DNA of 29,431 nt from Lachnospiraceae bacterium (GCA_024699595.1 JAILPG010000105.1:1-29431); one strand, 5' to 3'. Shown: positions 1-8,926, numbered from the stretch's first letter. The notes: generated from the letters alone by a model not told the origin. Translations and numbers: made by a program.

Positions 1-488
1 ACCTTAGGGAAAAAGCTTACAAACAGGGCATAATCAAGAAAACCATATGAATTTTCAGGATCCTTAAAGCTGTCCACCAAAAAGCTTATCTGTGAGAAAG
101 TAAAGAAGCTTATCCCCAGAGGAAGAATGATGTTTTCGATCCTAAAGGAGCTTCCTGACAGGGAATTGATGATATCGGCAAGGAATCCCGTATATTTAAA
201 CCATATAAGAAGGGAAAGGTTTGCGGCAATGCTAATACCCAGAATAAACTTTTTGGCCCCGGTCTTTAATCCCGATCCGAAAACGAATCGTGCTATCAGA
301 TAGTTAAATACGATGCTTGCAAGAAGCACGAAAACATTTACGGGGTCCGTATAGCAGTAAAACCACAGGGACATCAACAGGAGAAAGATCTTCCCCAAAA
401 CATGATGTCCCGTTTTATTGATCAGATGGTATACGATCACTGTTACCGGCAGAAACAGCAATACAAAAATGTAGGAATTGAAAGGCAT
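1..488 (-). CDS. MBOAT-family O-acyltransferase (AlgI/DltB type), N-terminal part; 3' end lies outside the window
   Basis: Reading the minus strand from an ATG at 488 gives an open frame of about 162 residues that runs off the window edge. It begins MPFNSYIFVLLFLPVTVIVY, then shows alternating membrane helices and short loops. Near residue 130 it has PLGISFFTFSQISFLVD, the signature seen in AlgI-like membrane-bound O-acyltransferases. These proteins move acyl (usually acetyl) groups across the membrane onto exopolysaccharide or other surface glycans. The catalytic His of the family lies further downstream and is not in view, so activity cannot be judged. An AAAGGA ribosome binding site sits just upstream of the ATG. 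The gene starts 13 bases after the stop of the LUD gene and may be co-transcribed with it. The family call is firm; the substrate is unknown. Confidence 0.85.
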   Translation of the reverse strand, partial: MPFNSYIFVLLFLPVTVIVYHLINKTGHHVLGKIFLLLMSLWFYCYTDPVNVFVLLASIVFNYLIARFVFGSGLKTGAKKFILGISIAANLSLLIWFKYTGFLADIINSLSGSSFRIENIILPLGISFFTFSQISFLVDSFKDPENSYGFLDYALFVSFFPK

Positions 489-501
489 GGCTTATCCTTT
501 A

Positions 502-1131
502 TCAGAATCCGAGAGGTTCTCCCACAAGGATCACATGGATACGATCCTTATGCTTTGAATATCTTGTGATAAGTATCTGACAGCAGATGGTATCGGGAGA
601 CTTGCAGCTCATACATGAACCGGTCTTTGAACACGGGGTGTTCAGTGAAAATCGCTGTGCATTTATAGGTGCAGCAACGTTTCGCGCGCGCTTCATCGCA
701 CTGTCGAGGTCATTACATATCTTATTCATGCTTATGATGAAAATGACCTTTTTCGGACCATATGCCAGAGCCGATACCCGGTTTGCATTGCCGTCTATAT
801 TGACAAGCACTCCGTCTTCGGTCATTGCATTGGCACTTGCAAGAAAAACATCCGCATCATAGGCTTTTAACATCCCGGCGCGTCTGTCTTCATAATCATT
901 CCTGTCAATAAATTCATAATCCCCGGATTTAAGAGCATCCACAAGACCGATCTCCTGTGCGCTCATACAGCCGCCCATCGTAACGCTGCTTTTTTCCGGG
1001 ATCAGGTCAAGTGCGATCTTAAGGGCTTCTTCCTTGTCTTTGGCATAATAACCTGTCATGTTTCTGGAATTTATGCCCTGGATCACTTTATCTTTTAACA
1101 GTTCGTTCCTTTTGATGATATTTTCATTCAT
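502..1131 (-). CDS. LUD-domain protein (lactate-utilisation LutC/YkgG-like), 209 aa
   Basis: The protein has the LUD (formerly DUF162) fold signatures: KSSVTMGGCMSAQEIGL near residue 48, and NAMTEDGVLVNIDGNANRV followed by YGPKKVIFI near residues 101-131. The C-terminal part carries a Cys cluster (C167, C173, C176, C183, C184) of the kind common in clostridial stand-alone LUD proteins. In LutABC, LUD proteins take part in oxidation of lactate to pyruvate with iron-sulfur partners. No LutA or LutB partner is visible here, so the role is open and lactate oxidation is only a family-level guess. The ATG at 1131 is preceded by a GAGGG ribosome binding site. The gene is separated from the upstream isomerase by a strong hairpin, so it probably has its own promoter; a TATAAA element lies about 20 bases upstream of the start. 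Confidence 0.85.
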   Translation of the reverse strand: MNENIIKRNELLKDKVIQGINSRNMTGYYAKDKEEALKIALDLIPEKSSVTMGGCMSAQEIGLVDALKSGDYEFIDRNDYEDRRAGMLKAYDADVFLASANAMTEDGVLVNIDGNANRVSALAYGPKKVIFIISMNKICNDLDSAMKRARNVAAPINAQRFSLNTPCSKTGSCMSCKSPDTICCQILITRYSKHKDRIHVILVGEPLGF

Positions 1132-1160
1132 ATTCCGATCCCTCTTTTATACTGCACATA

Positions 1161-1197
1161 ATAAGGGTCTTTGGGGAGATTCCCGAAAGACCCTTAT
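1161..1197 (-). terminator. Hairpin terminator after the sugar isomerase gene
   Basis: A 12-bp perfect inverted repeat, ATAAGGGTCTTT and AAAGACCCTTAT, extends past one mismatch by a further GGGA/TCCC pairing around a three-base loop. It lies between the isomerase stop (1258) and the LUD start (1131). The run of T after the stem on the minus strand is short (TTAT), so termination could be partly factor-assisted. It may also act for plus-strand transcripts. Confidence 0.75.
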
Positions 1198-1257
1198 ATT
1201 TAATTCATATTCTAAGGATACGCTTTGATCATCGTTTCCCTAAAGCAAACCGGCATC

Positions 1258-2745
1258 CTACTTAAAAGGATTCTCGGTCTTGTATAAGGTCGTGGCCGGC
1301 TGGTTATAGCCTATCTCACAAACATCCACTCCGATATACTTAAATACCTCAAACAGTTCTTTTCCAACATGCTTAAAGGCAACTGCTCCGTGATGAGGGA
1401 AGCCCTTCTCTATCAGTACATGACGATAGAACCTGCCCATCTCAGGGATAGCAAATACGCCGATACCACCGAAGGATCTTGTGGGAACGGGAAGTACCTC
1501 ACCCTCAGCTACATAAGCTCTTAAGATATTGTCTGCAGTGCTCTGTAAGCGGTAGAAGGTGATAGGTCCGGGAACGATGTCGCCCTCGAGAGTTCCGTTT
1601 GTAACCTCGATAGGAAGGCTTCTTGCCATGATGGCCTGATGCTGCATTGAGCATGATGAAAGCTTCTTGGAGCAGGTATTTCCGCAATGGAATCCCATGA
1701 ACGTATCAGTATGCTTATAATCGAACTTGCCCTCTATGGACTCTTTATACATGATCTTGGGAACGGAATTGTTGATATCAAGCAGTGTTACGATATCATC
1801 ACTTACACACTCACCGATGAACTCGCTTAAGCAGCCATATATATCAACTTCACAGGATACGGGGATCCCTCTTCCTGTAAGACGGCTGTTAACATAGCAG
1901 GGAACAAAGCCAAACTGTGTCTGGAATGCGGGCCAGCACTTTCCTGCTATTGCAACATATTTTCTGTATCCCTTATGAGCTTCGATCCAGTCAAGAAGAG
2001 TAAGCTCATACTGTGCAAGCTTTGGAAGTATCTGGGGCTTGTTGTTTCCGCCGCCAAGCTCATTCTCCATATCCTTGACAACATCAGGGATCCTGGGATC
2101 ATCTGCATGCTTATTGAAGGCCTCAAAGAGATCAAGCTCTGAGTTCTCCTCTATCTCTATGCCAAGATTGTAAAGCTGTTTAATGGGAGCATTGCAGGCA
2201 AGGAAATTCAAAGGTCTGGGTCCGAAAGCTATGATCTTAAGATCCTTTAATGCGATAACAGCCTTTGCAATGGGTATGAAATCATGGATCATTACGGCAA
2301 GATCCTCTGCATCACCTACGGGATACTCGGGAATGTATGCTCCTACATTACGAAGCTTTAAGTTGTAGCTTGCGTTGAGCATTCCACAGTATGCATCTCC
2401 ACGTCCTGCAGCCGTAACCGAATTGTAATCCTCTTCTGCTGCTGCTACGAACATCTTGGGTCCGCAGAAATGCTTTGCAAGAAGTGTCTCGGATATCTCG
2501 GGACCGAAATTTCCAAGATATACGCATAAAGCATTACAGCCTGCCTTCTTGATATCTTCAAGAGCCTGAACCATATGGATCTCACTCTCTACGATACAGA
2601 TGGGGCACTCATAGATGTCAGCTGCATCAAAGCTCTTCTCATAAGCAGCTATCAGTGCCTTTCTCCTGTTTACAGACAGCTCCTCGGGGAAACAGTCTCT
2701 TGATACCGCAACGATACCAATCTTAACTTTTGGTGTGTTTTCCAT
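1258..2745 (-). CDS. L-fucose/L-arabinose isomerase-family sugar isomerase (FucI fold), 495 aa
   Basis: This looks like a cytoplasmic ketol isomerase of the FucI/AraA superfamily. Candidate metal ligands at the positions expected in FucI are E299 (in SCEVDIYG), D323 (in TLLDINNSVP) and H451 or H452 (in GFPHHGAVAFKH). At 495 residues it is shorter than classical FucI (about 590) and close to AraA in length. It is not a XylA-type TIM-barrel isomerase. The substrate is not decided by sequence. The neighbours (xylulokinase and GH3 beta-xylosidase) suggest a pentose, with D-xylose, L-arabinose, D-arabinose and L-fucose all possible. The start has an AGGAGGG ribosome binding site, and the gene has its own promoter in the 162-base gap after the kinase. 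A strong hairpin follows its stop. Confidence 0.8.
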   Translation of the reverse strand: MENTPKVKIGIVAVSRDCFPEELSVNRRKALIAAYEKSFDAADIYECPICIVESEIHMVQALEDIKKAGCNALCVYLGNFGPEISETLLAKHFCGPKMFVAAAEEDYNSVTAAGRGDAYCGMLNASYNLKLRNVGAYIPEYPVGDAEDLAVMIHDFIPIAKAVIALKDLKIIAFGPRPLNFLACNAPIKQLYNLGIEIEENSELDLFEAFNKHADDPRIPDVVKDMENELGGGNNKPQILPKLAQYELTLLDWIEAHKGYRKYVAIAGKCWPAFQTQFGFVPCYVNSRLTGRGIPVSCEVDIYGCLSEFIGECVSDDIVTLLDINNSVPKIMYKESIEGKFDYKHTDTFMGFHCGNTCSKKLSSCSMQHQAIMARSLPIEVTNGTLEGDIVPGPITFYRLQSTADNILRAYVAEGEVLPVPTRSFGGIGVFAIPEMGRFYRHVLIEKGFPHHGAVAFKHVGKELFEVFKYIGVDVCEIGYNQPATTLYKTENPFK

Positions 2746-2818
2746 TGTAAACCCTCCTGATAATATATATTTTTGTAACCTTCTTCTCCCTTATTCTGCC
2801 CTCACGCATAACAAATTG

Positions 2819-2847
2819 ATTATAGCATTTATTCGCCTTATAGTAAA
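2819..2847 (-). promoter_or_regulatory. Predicted sigma-A promoter of the sugar isomerase gene
   Basis: On the minus strand a TTTACT -35 box (2842-2847) is separated by 17 bases from a perfect TATAAT -10 box (2819-2824). The -10 box is preceded by TGC. Transcription would start near 2812, giving a leader of about 65 bases that contains an AGGAGGG ribosome binding site. The kinase and isomerase can therefore be expressed separately although they face the same way. Confidence 0.7.
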
Positions 2848-2907
2848 CGCTGCCCAATTTGAATTTTTACGAGCTTTGTCAGTTTTTTTATTATATCCGG
2901 CGCTTCC

Positions 2908-4365
2908 TTAATACAGGGGCTTTACCGTGGGATAAAGCTTCTTAAAATACTGATAACGCTCCTCGTACTTTGCCGTAAGCTCATTATCGGGCTTTACGAC
3001 ATCAATAACCTTTACAAGCTTATCGGCCGCCTCTTCCACGGATGCATATTCACCGCAGCCTACTGCCGCAAGGATGGCTCCGCCGTATCCGGGACCTTCC
3101 TCGGATTCTATTACCTCAACATCTATTCCGAGAACATTGGCCATTATCTTTTTCCACAGAGGGCTCTTTGCGCCACCGCCGCAGATCTTGGTGGAACTTA
3201 TCTTTATTCCCTGAGCTTTTGCAACTTCAAAGGAATCTCTTATGCCAAAAGCAACACCTTCCAAAACGGCAAGGGTCATGTCAGCTCTGGTGGTATCCAT
3301 TGACATTCCTATAAACATCGCTCTTGCATCGGGGTTATTATGAGGTGATCTCTCACCCATCAGATAAGGCAGGAAATAAACATTATTCTCGCCAAGCTTG
3401 TCTATCTTCTCCTGCTCCTTTGCATATTCATCCGTTCCGATGATGTCTGCCATCCACCATGTGTTGCAGGATGCAGCGGAAAGCATACAGCCCATCAGAT
3501 GATAGTTTCCGTCTGCATGAGCAAAGGCATGGAGTGCATTCATGTCATCAACACAGAAGTTCTTGCTGGAAATAAAAATGGTTCCGGAAGTTCCAAGTGA
3601 GATATTGCATCTTCCGTCTCCGACCGTTCCTGTTCCTATCGCTGCAGCAGCGTTGTCACCGGCACCTGCGATGATCTTGACATCTTCACCAAATCCAAGC
3701 TCTGCTGCAACATCTTTTTTGATGGTGCCTACTACTTCAAAGCTTTCAAATATCTTTGCAAGCTGTTCTTCCCTGACCTGACAGATATCCATCATTTCCT
3801 TGGACCAGTATTTATTCTTTACATCAAACAGAAGCATTCCCGATGCATCAGACACATCAGTGCAGTGTACTCCCGAAAGCTTATAGGCGATGAAGTCCTT
3901 GGGAAGCATAATCTTTGCGATCTTTGCGAAATTATCGGGTTCATTTTCCTTCATCCACAGTATCTTAGGTGCCGTAAAGCCTGCAAAAGCAATATTTGCG
4001 GTATATTCCGACAGCTTATCCTTGCCTATGACATTATTAAGATAATCCGTTTCCTTTCCTGTCCTTCCGTCGTTCCAGAGGATAGCGGGTCTTATCACGT
4101 TATCATCCTTATCAAGCACCACAAGACCATGCATCTGTCCGCCAAAGCTTATTCCCGCGATCTGACTCTTATCAAAGTCCTTCGTAAGCTCCTTAAGACC
4201 TGCAACAGTCTGCTCCCACCAGTCCTCAGGCTTCTGCTCGGACCAGCCCGGATGCGGGAAGCTTAAAGGGTATTCCTTTGAGACGATATTTTCAATCTTT
4301 CCGTCTCCGCTCATTAACAAGAGCTTTACTGCTGATGTTCCAAGATCGACACCGATGTAATACAT
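2908..4365 (-). CDS. xylB: Xylulokinase, 485 aa
   Basis: This is an FGGY-family sugar kinase that should phosphorylate D-xylulose with ATP to D-xylulose 5-phosphate in the cytoplasm, feeding the pentose phosphate or phosphoketolase routes. Visible motifs are the phosphate-binding VDLGTSAVK (from residue 6), the substrate-binding GQMHG (residues 76-80) and ILWNDGRT (95-102), and the expected catalytic Asp D237 in GAGDNAAAAIGTG. It also has SLGTSGTIF and the C-terminal GGGAKSPLWKKIMANVLG. Its length matches the 484 residues of E. coli XylB. The ATG is preceded by AGGAGG. It lies 77 bases after the GH3 gene on the same strand, so it is probably in that operon. The QMHG/WNDGR pattern fits xylulokinase better than ribulokinase or glycerol kinase, but related kinases with other ketose preference cannot be fully excluded. 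Confidence 0.9.
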   Translation of the reverse strand: MYYIGVDLGTSAVKLLLMSGDGKIENIVSKEYPLSFPHPGWSEQKPEDWWEQTVAGLKELTKDFDKSQIAGISFGGQMHGLVVLDKDDNVIRPAILWNDGRTGKETDYLNNVIGKDKLSEYTANIAFAGFTAPKILWMKENEPDNFAKIAKIMLPKDFIAYKLSGVHCTDVSDASGMLLFDVKNKYWSKEMMDICQVREEQLAKIFESFEVVGTIKKDVAAELGFGEDVKIIAGAGDNAAAAIGTGTVGDGRCNISLGTSGTIFISSKNFCVDDMNALHAFAHADGNYHLMGCMLSAASCNTWWMADIIGTDEYAKEQEKIDKLGENNVYFLPYLMGERSPHNNPDARAMFIGMSMDTTRADMTLAVLEGVAFGIRDSFEVAKAQGIKISSTKICGGGAKSPLWKKIMANVLGIDVEVIESEEGPGYGGAILAAVGCGEYASVEEAADKLVKVIDVVKPDNELTAKYEERYQYFKKLYPTVKPLY

Positions 4366-4442
4366 ATTGTTTCCTCCTGTTCTAATCTTTCTGTATGTTA
4401 TTCACCTGTTTAATAACCTTCGGTTTACCGTTTATCACGGGA

Positions 4443-6590
4443 TCAAAGCTCAAATGCGATCTCAAAGGCCTTCCTTCCGGTAAGCTCTTCAGTTACGTCA
4501 TCCGGCTGTCCCGCTCCGACAAAGAGCTTAAAGTGTTTCGAATCAAGGACTGCCTTTCCGTCCTCATTGATCTCATAAAATGCTTTTAAGGGAATGGCTA
4601 CCGATATTTCCTTAGTCTCGCCGGCCTTTACGAATATGCGCTTAAATCCGCAGAGACTGTGGTTTGCAACGGAAAGGTCCGAATCCATATCCTTAACATA
4701 GACCTGTATTACTTCTTCCGTATCAAAGCTTCCCCTGTTAGTTACCTCTGCCGTAATATCATACCATACCGCGGAAATGTTTTCAGTATTGCCAAGTGCG
4801 GCTTTAAGCCCCTGCTCATCCTTTATTCCTGCTCTGTTTACACATACATCGCCATAGGTGAGACCGTATCCGAAGGGATATTGGGCCTTTCCTTTCATAT
4901 ATCTGTAGGTCCTTCCCTTCATCGAGTAATCATCAAAGTCGGGAAGATCTTCAAGATTCTCATAAAAGGTTACCGGAAGCTTTCCTGAAGGGGATATCCT
5001 TCCGAAGATGATATCGCAGAAAGCTTTTCCACCTTCCGATCCCGGATACCAGGTCTGGATCACGGCTTTTACTGTATCACTGTTTTTTGCAGCAGACAGG
5101 TCCATGGCACTTCCGGTCATATTTGCAAGGATGATCGGTTTTCCGCTCTTAATGAGCGCATCTAAAAGTATCCTCTGCGACTTCGGAAGCAGCAGATCAT
5201 TCTTGTCTCCCGAAGCATAGCTGTTTCCGGTATCGCCCTCTTCTCCTTCAAGAGTCTCATCAAGACCGAGACAGAGGATCACCACATCAGAATTCTCTGC
5301 TACGGTAAGGGCTTCGGCTATCCTGTCATTTTCAAGGCCGAGATCTTCCACCTTGTCCTTAAACAGATGACAGCCCTCGGAATAGTATACCCTTACATCA
5401 CTGTCATCGAATTCCTCCATTATGCTTTCGGCTATCGTATGGTATCTTTGTGCCGTTCCATGATAGTTTCCTATCAGTGAGGTCCTGCTGTTGGCATTTG
5501 GTCCTATCACTCCGATACTCTTTATGCTGTTTTTATCAAGCGGCAGTATTCCGTCGTTTTTTAAGAGCACCATACTCTTTTGTGCTGCTTTTTTTGACAG
5601 TTCAAGATGTTCTTTTTTGGAAACCTCGGAATAGGGGATCGAGTCATATTCAGATCCGTCAAAGAGTCCGAGAAGATATCTTGTGGTAAAGAGTCTGATA
5701 CAGGCTGTCTCTATCTGCTCCTTTGTCACCTTTTTCTCGTTATAGGCCTGCATGATGCAAAGATATGTACAGCCGCAGTTAACGTCGCAGCCTTTTGAAA
5801 GTGCAAGCGCAGCCGACTCCCTCGGATTGTTCGTGACCTTGTGATTCTCGTGAAAATCTCTTATTGCCCAGCAGTCGGAAACATAATGTCCCTCAAAGCC
5901 CCAGTCTTTTCTCAGGATGTTTTCCATAAGCTCCGTATGTGCGCAGCAGGGCTCTCCGTTAGTCCTGTTGTAGGCTCCCATAACCGCCTCCACCTTTGCT
6001 TCCTTTACGCAGCTCTCAAAAGCGGGGAGGTAGGTCTCGTACAGATCCTTTTTGGATACGACCGCATCAAAGTAATGTCTCTTAGCTTCAGGGCCTGAAT
6101 GTACCGCAAAATGCTTGGCGCAGGCCGCGGTCTTAAGTGTGTCGCCTTTTCCCTGCAGTCCCTTTACATATGCGACTCCGAGCCTTGATGTAAGGAACGG
6201 ATCCTCTCCGTAAGTCTCATGTCCTCTACCCCATCTCGGGTCCCTGAATATGTTGACATTTGGAGACCACATCGTAAGACCCTTGTATATATCCCTGTCA
6301 TCATGAGCTGACTGGGCATTGTATTTGGCTCTTGCCTCTGTCGATACCGCATCGCCTATCTTTTCAGTCATTTCATCGTCAAAAGCTGCGGCCGTGCCTA
6401 TCGCCTGAGGAAATACCGTTGCCGTACCTGCCCTTGCGACTCCGTGCAGAGCCTCATTCCACCAGTTATAGGCGGGGATGCCGAGTCTTTCAATGGCGGG
6501 AGCATCATACCTTATCTGAGAGGCCATCTCCTCAACCGTCATCTGTGACACCAGATCGGCTGCCTTTTTTCTTGCTTCTTCTCTTGTCAT
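4443..6590 (-). CDS. Glycoside hydrolase family 3, beta-xylosidase/beta-glucosidase type, 715 aa
   Basis: This is a GH3 enzyme with the N-terminal TIM barrel, the C-terminal alpha/beta domain and a final fibronectin-III-like domain. The opening motif IPAYNWWNEALHGVARAG and the segment WSPNVNIFRDPRWGRGHET are typical of the xylosidase/arabinofuranosidase (BxlB-like) branch. The nucleophile is the Asp in GHYVSDCWAI (about residue 239). No signal peptide is seen, so it likely acts on imported xylo- or gluco-oligosaccharides in the cytoplasm. I place the start at 6590 rather than at an upstream ATG (6617), because an AAGGAG box sits 7 bases before 6590, inside what would be coding sequence for the longer form. 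The gene is first in a probable operon with xylulokinase. A promoter and several symmetric DNA elements precede it. Precise substrate preference is inferred. Confidence 0.9.
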   Translation of the reverse strand: MTREEARKKAADLVSQMTVEEMASQIRYDAPAIERLGIPAYNWWNEALHGVARAGTATVFPQAIGTAAAFDDEMTEKIGDAVSTEARAKYNAQSAHDDRDIYKGLTMWSPNVNIFRDPRWGRGHETYGEDPFLTSRLGVAYVKGLQGKGDTLKTAACAKHFAVHSGPEAKRHYFDAVVSKKDLYETYLPAFESCVKEAKVEAVMGAYNRTNGEPCCAHTELMENILRKDWGFEGHYVSDCWAIRDFHENHKVTNNPRESAALALSKGCDVNCGCTYLCIMQAYNEKKVTKEQIETACIRLFTTRYLLGLFDGSEYDSIPYSEVSKKEHLELSKKAAQKSMVLLKNDGILPLDKNSIKSIGVIGPNANSRTSLIGNYHGTAQRYHTIAESIMEEFDDSDVRVYYSEGCHLFKDKVEDLGLENDRIAEALTVAENSDVVILCLGLDETLEGEEGDTGNSYASGDKNDLLLPKSQRILLDALIKSGKPIILANMTGSAMDLSAAKNSDTVKAVIQTWYPGSEGGKAFCDIIFGRISPSGKLPVTFYENLEDLPDFDDYSMKGRTYRYMKGKAQYPFGYGLTYGDVCVNRAGIKDEQGLKAALGNTENISAVWYDITAEVTNRGSFDTEEVIQVYVKDMDSDLSVANHSLCGFKRIFVKAGETKEISVAIPLKAFYEINEDGKAVLDSKHFKLFVGAGQPDDVTEELTGRKAFEIAFEL

Positions 6591-6620
6591 AATCCTTCTC
6601 CTTTTAACTGCTGTCATAAA

Positions 6621-6672
6621 TGGAAACGTTAAACTGCAAAAGTTTTGCTGTTCACTGTGGATCCGTTCACTG
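6621..6672 (-). promoter_or_regulatory. Cluster of candidate operator sites in the GH3 leader
   Basis: Three elements lie between the GH3 promoter and its ribosome binding site. TGGAAACGTTAAAC (6621-6634) has a central AACGTT and partly resembles a CcpA/LacI-family operator, but with mismatches to the cre consensus. GCAAAA-G-TTTTGC (6636-6648) is a perfect inverted repeat. The word GTTCACTG occurs twice as a direct repeat (6650-6657 and 6665-6672) with a 15-base period. Which of these binds a regulator is inference. Confidence 0.4.
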
Positions 6673-6695
6673 CCATCCGTGATCGTGGTAATTTT

Positions 6696-6724
6696 ATAGT
6701 ATTATATTACGGTATTGTGGTCAA
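6696..6724 (-). promoter_or_regulatory. Predicted promoter of the GH3-xylulokinase operon
   Basis: On the minus strand TTGACC (6719-6724) is followed after 17 bases by TACTAT (6696-6701), in an AT-rich stretch. Transcription would start near 6690 and leave a leader of about 100 bases. The promoter lies directly after the stop of the last Mrp-operon gene, and I see no terminator between them, so some read-through from upstream is possible. Confidence 0.55.
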
Positions 6725-6745
6725 AAGATATTTTTATACGCCGGA

Positions 6746-8926
6746 TCATATGATATTTGCGGTGATCAGTATATACAGAACCGTGACCATAAGTCCCAGA
6801 CAGAAGAGACTTAAGCCAAATGACATGCTTCGCATTATGATAAACTCGTTTTCCAAAAGAGCATCTCTCATAAGCGCAAAAGCATGGGCATGATCCTTGT
6901 TTTTCCTGGGATTCTTTTTCCAGGCTGTCTTATTCAGGATATCTACGGACACATCTGCGATCTTTCCAAAGAAATGAGTAAACCTGGTGCCCTCGGAAAG
7001 CTCATGCGGAAGCTCTAAGTCCCTAAGCAGAGTCTTTCTAATAAATACGACAAATGCATCAACCATACTGTCAAGGATCCTGCAGAAGAAACCGAATACC
7101 GCGGGGATCGCCTTAAGCAAAAGCGGTCTGTATACCATATCCTCAAGGTCGATCCATTTTGGCCAGACATCCAGGTATGTTTTATCATTATCGATCGCGA
7201 TCAGTCTCTTTATGCCGGCACTTTTCTTACTATCTGTTTCTCCTGCTTTTGAATCATCTGCTGCCATCAGTATGTTTCTTACGATGCCAAAATATATGAT
7301 CAGGCCGATCACTATCGAGATAAGAGCACCCTTAAGATTTCCGGGACTGTAATACGACACGTTTATTCCCTCATTTCCAAGAAACTCTGCCGAAACAATT
7401 GCCAGTTTATTAAAGGTAAATGTCGGCAGTATCCCGAATAAGGAGAAGATAACGGAAGGTATGATCAGTACAGCCTGACTGAGCCTTGTCATGTAACCAT
7501 CCTTCATTGAATCATATTTTTTCTGTAATTCTTCATCACTGTTTTTCTCCACAAATACAGCGATAAAGATCTTTAACATGTATGAAAGGGTAAGGCCTCC
7601 GCTTAACAGAAACAGTACCTCAGCTGCCCTAAGCGAAGGAACCGTAAAAAAGCCTCCGTTAAGTTCACCGGTGTGGATCATCTCCGTATATTCAACCATA
7701 GCCTCATGGATCAGAGTCTTTGAGACATAGCCCGAAAAAGACGGGATCGAGGCTATCGACAGGCAGCCTGCAAGAAAACAGAGCTTTAAGACGGTTTTAT
7801 TTCTACCAAAGCCCCGTATGGAGTTAAGATCAAGCTTATGTACATTCATGTAAACAGCTCCTGCAGACAAAAAGAGCACAAGCTTTAAAAAGGAATGGTT
7901 GACCATATGCATGAAAGCACCGCTTACCGCCAGATCCCCGTGTTTTCCAAGCATCCCGTAAAGACCGGTTCCCACAAGGATAAACCCGATCTGTGATACC
8001 GAAGAACAGGCAAGTATCTTCTTGATATTAACGGAAAAGACGGCTGTAAACGCCCCGGTTATCATAGTGATAAGACCTGCCGCAAAGATAAGCTCTCCAA
8101 AGGATATATCCGCATACAGGAGCTTGCAGACAGTTATCAGTATGCCGAATACTCCGGCCTTTGTGAGCATTCCGGAAAGAAGTGCCGATGCAGGCGCAGG
8201 AGCCACGGGATGGGCCTTGGGAAGCCAGATATGCAGAGGAAAGGCTCCGGCCTTTGCTCCGAATCCGAATAACAGACATATCCCCGCAATATGGATATTT
8301 CTGTCAAAGGAAAGGTCGGATACTGCAGATCTTTCAAGATAAGCACTTCTTAACATTTCTATGTCAAGGGTTCCAAGCATTGAATAGAGCATGAACAGTC
8401 CCATTAGCATTGCAAGAGACCCTATAACTGCCACTGCCATATAGGTCGAGGCAGCCCGCAAAGCCTCTCTGTTTTCCTCTGTTGCCACCCAGACATAGGA
8501 TGAGAGGGACATGATCTCAAAGAAGATAAACAGCGTATAGAGATCCGCCGAGAAAAAGACTCCGACCGTAGCAGTGAGGGTTATAAGAGTAAAGAGACAG
8601 TATCTGCTCTTATGAGCTTCGGATCTTAAATATTCAAGGCTGAAGGCGGTCGATACGGCAAACATGAAGATACAGATAAAGGCATAGATCCTCTTAAAGC
8701 CACCTGATGAAAGATTAAGTCCGAAATGTGCAAATCCTGCTATAGCCTGAGTATCCGAAACGCCCAAAGGATGTATCAGGTAGTATATGACAAGCAAAAG
8801 AAGATCCGTAAGTACCACGCAGGCCGTAAACAGGGCATAGTTCTCCTCCCCGCCCTTTTTCCCGGCGAGTACGAAATACCCTGCAAGTCCGGCTATAAGA
8901 GGAAATAATACAACTGCAAAGATCAT
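6746..8926 (-). CDS. Complex I/Mrp-type proton-conducting antiporter subunit with long C-terminal extension, 726 aa
   Basis: This is a polytopic membrane protein of the NuoL/MrpA/MrpD (Proton_antipo_M) family. It has the TM5 glutamate E137 (in FIFFEIMSLSS), K225 in GFGAKAGAFPLHIWLPKAHP and K256 in SGMLTKAG, which line the ion channel in related subunits. The antiporter core spans about residues 1-500. The remaining 200 or so residues contain a hydrophobic stretch, a charged soluble-looking stretch (about 590-690) and a final membrane helix, resembling the C-terminal arms of HyfB/NuoL-like subunits. It starts with TGATG overlap to the preceding gene and is the last gene of the operon. It is the fourth antiporter-type subunit here. 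It may substitute for the antiporter half of MrpA, but which subunit corresponds to which cannot be fixed by eye. Confidence 0.85.
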   Translation of the reverse strand: MIFAVVLFPLIAGLAGYFVLAGKKGGEENYALFTACVVLTDLLLLVIYYLIHPLGVSDTQAIAGFAHFGLNLSSGGFKRIYAFICIFMFAVSTAFSLEYLRSEAHKSRYCLFTLITLTATVGVFFSADLYTLFIFFEIMSLSSYVWVATEENREALRAASTYMAVAVIGSLAMLMGLFMLYSMLGTLDIEMLRSAYLERSAVSDLSFDRNIHIAGICLLFGFGAKAGAFPLHIWLPKAHPVAPAPASALLSGMLTKAGVFGILITVCKLLYADISFGELIFAAGLITMITGAFTAVFSVNIKKILACSSVSQIGFILVGTGLYGMLGKHGDLAVSGAFMHMVNHSFLKLVLFLSAGAVYMNVHKLDLNSIRGFGRNKTVLKLCFLAGCLSIASIPSFSGYVSKTLIHEAMVEYTEMIHTGELNGGFFTVPSLRAAEVLFLLSGGLTLSYMLKIFIAVFVEKNSDEELQKKYDSMKDGYMTRLSQAVLIIPSVIFSLFGILPTFTFNKLAIVSAEFLGNEGINVSYYSPGNLKGALISIVIGLIIYFGIVRNILMAADDSKAGETDSKKSAGIKRLIAIDNDKTYLDVWPKWIDLEDMVYRPLLLKAIPAVFGFFCRILDSMVDAFVVFIRKTLLRDLELPHELSEGTRFTHFFGKIADVSVDILNKTAWKKNPRKNKDHAHAFALMRDALLENEFIIMRSMSFGLSLFCLGLMVTVLYILITANII

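Noticed and set aside
4366..4442. Terminator between the GH3 and xylulokinase genes
   Set aside because: Only a tiny CGG/CCG hairpin without a T-run is present; the genes probably share one transcript.
6621..6634. True catabolite-response element (cre)
   Set aside because: The site has the central ACGT but misses conserved outer positions of the cre consensus, so I list it only as operator-like.
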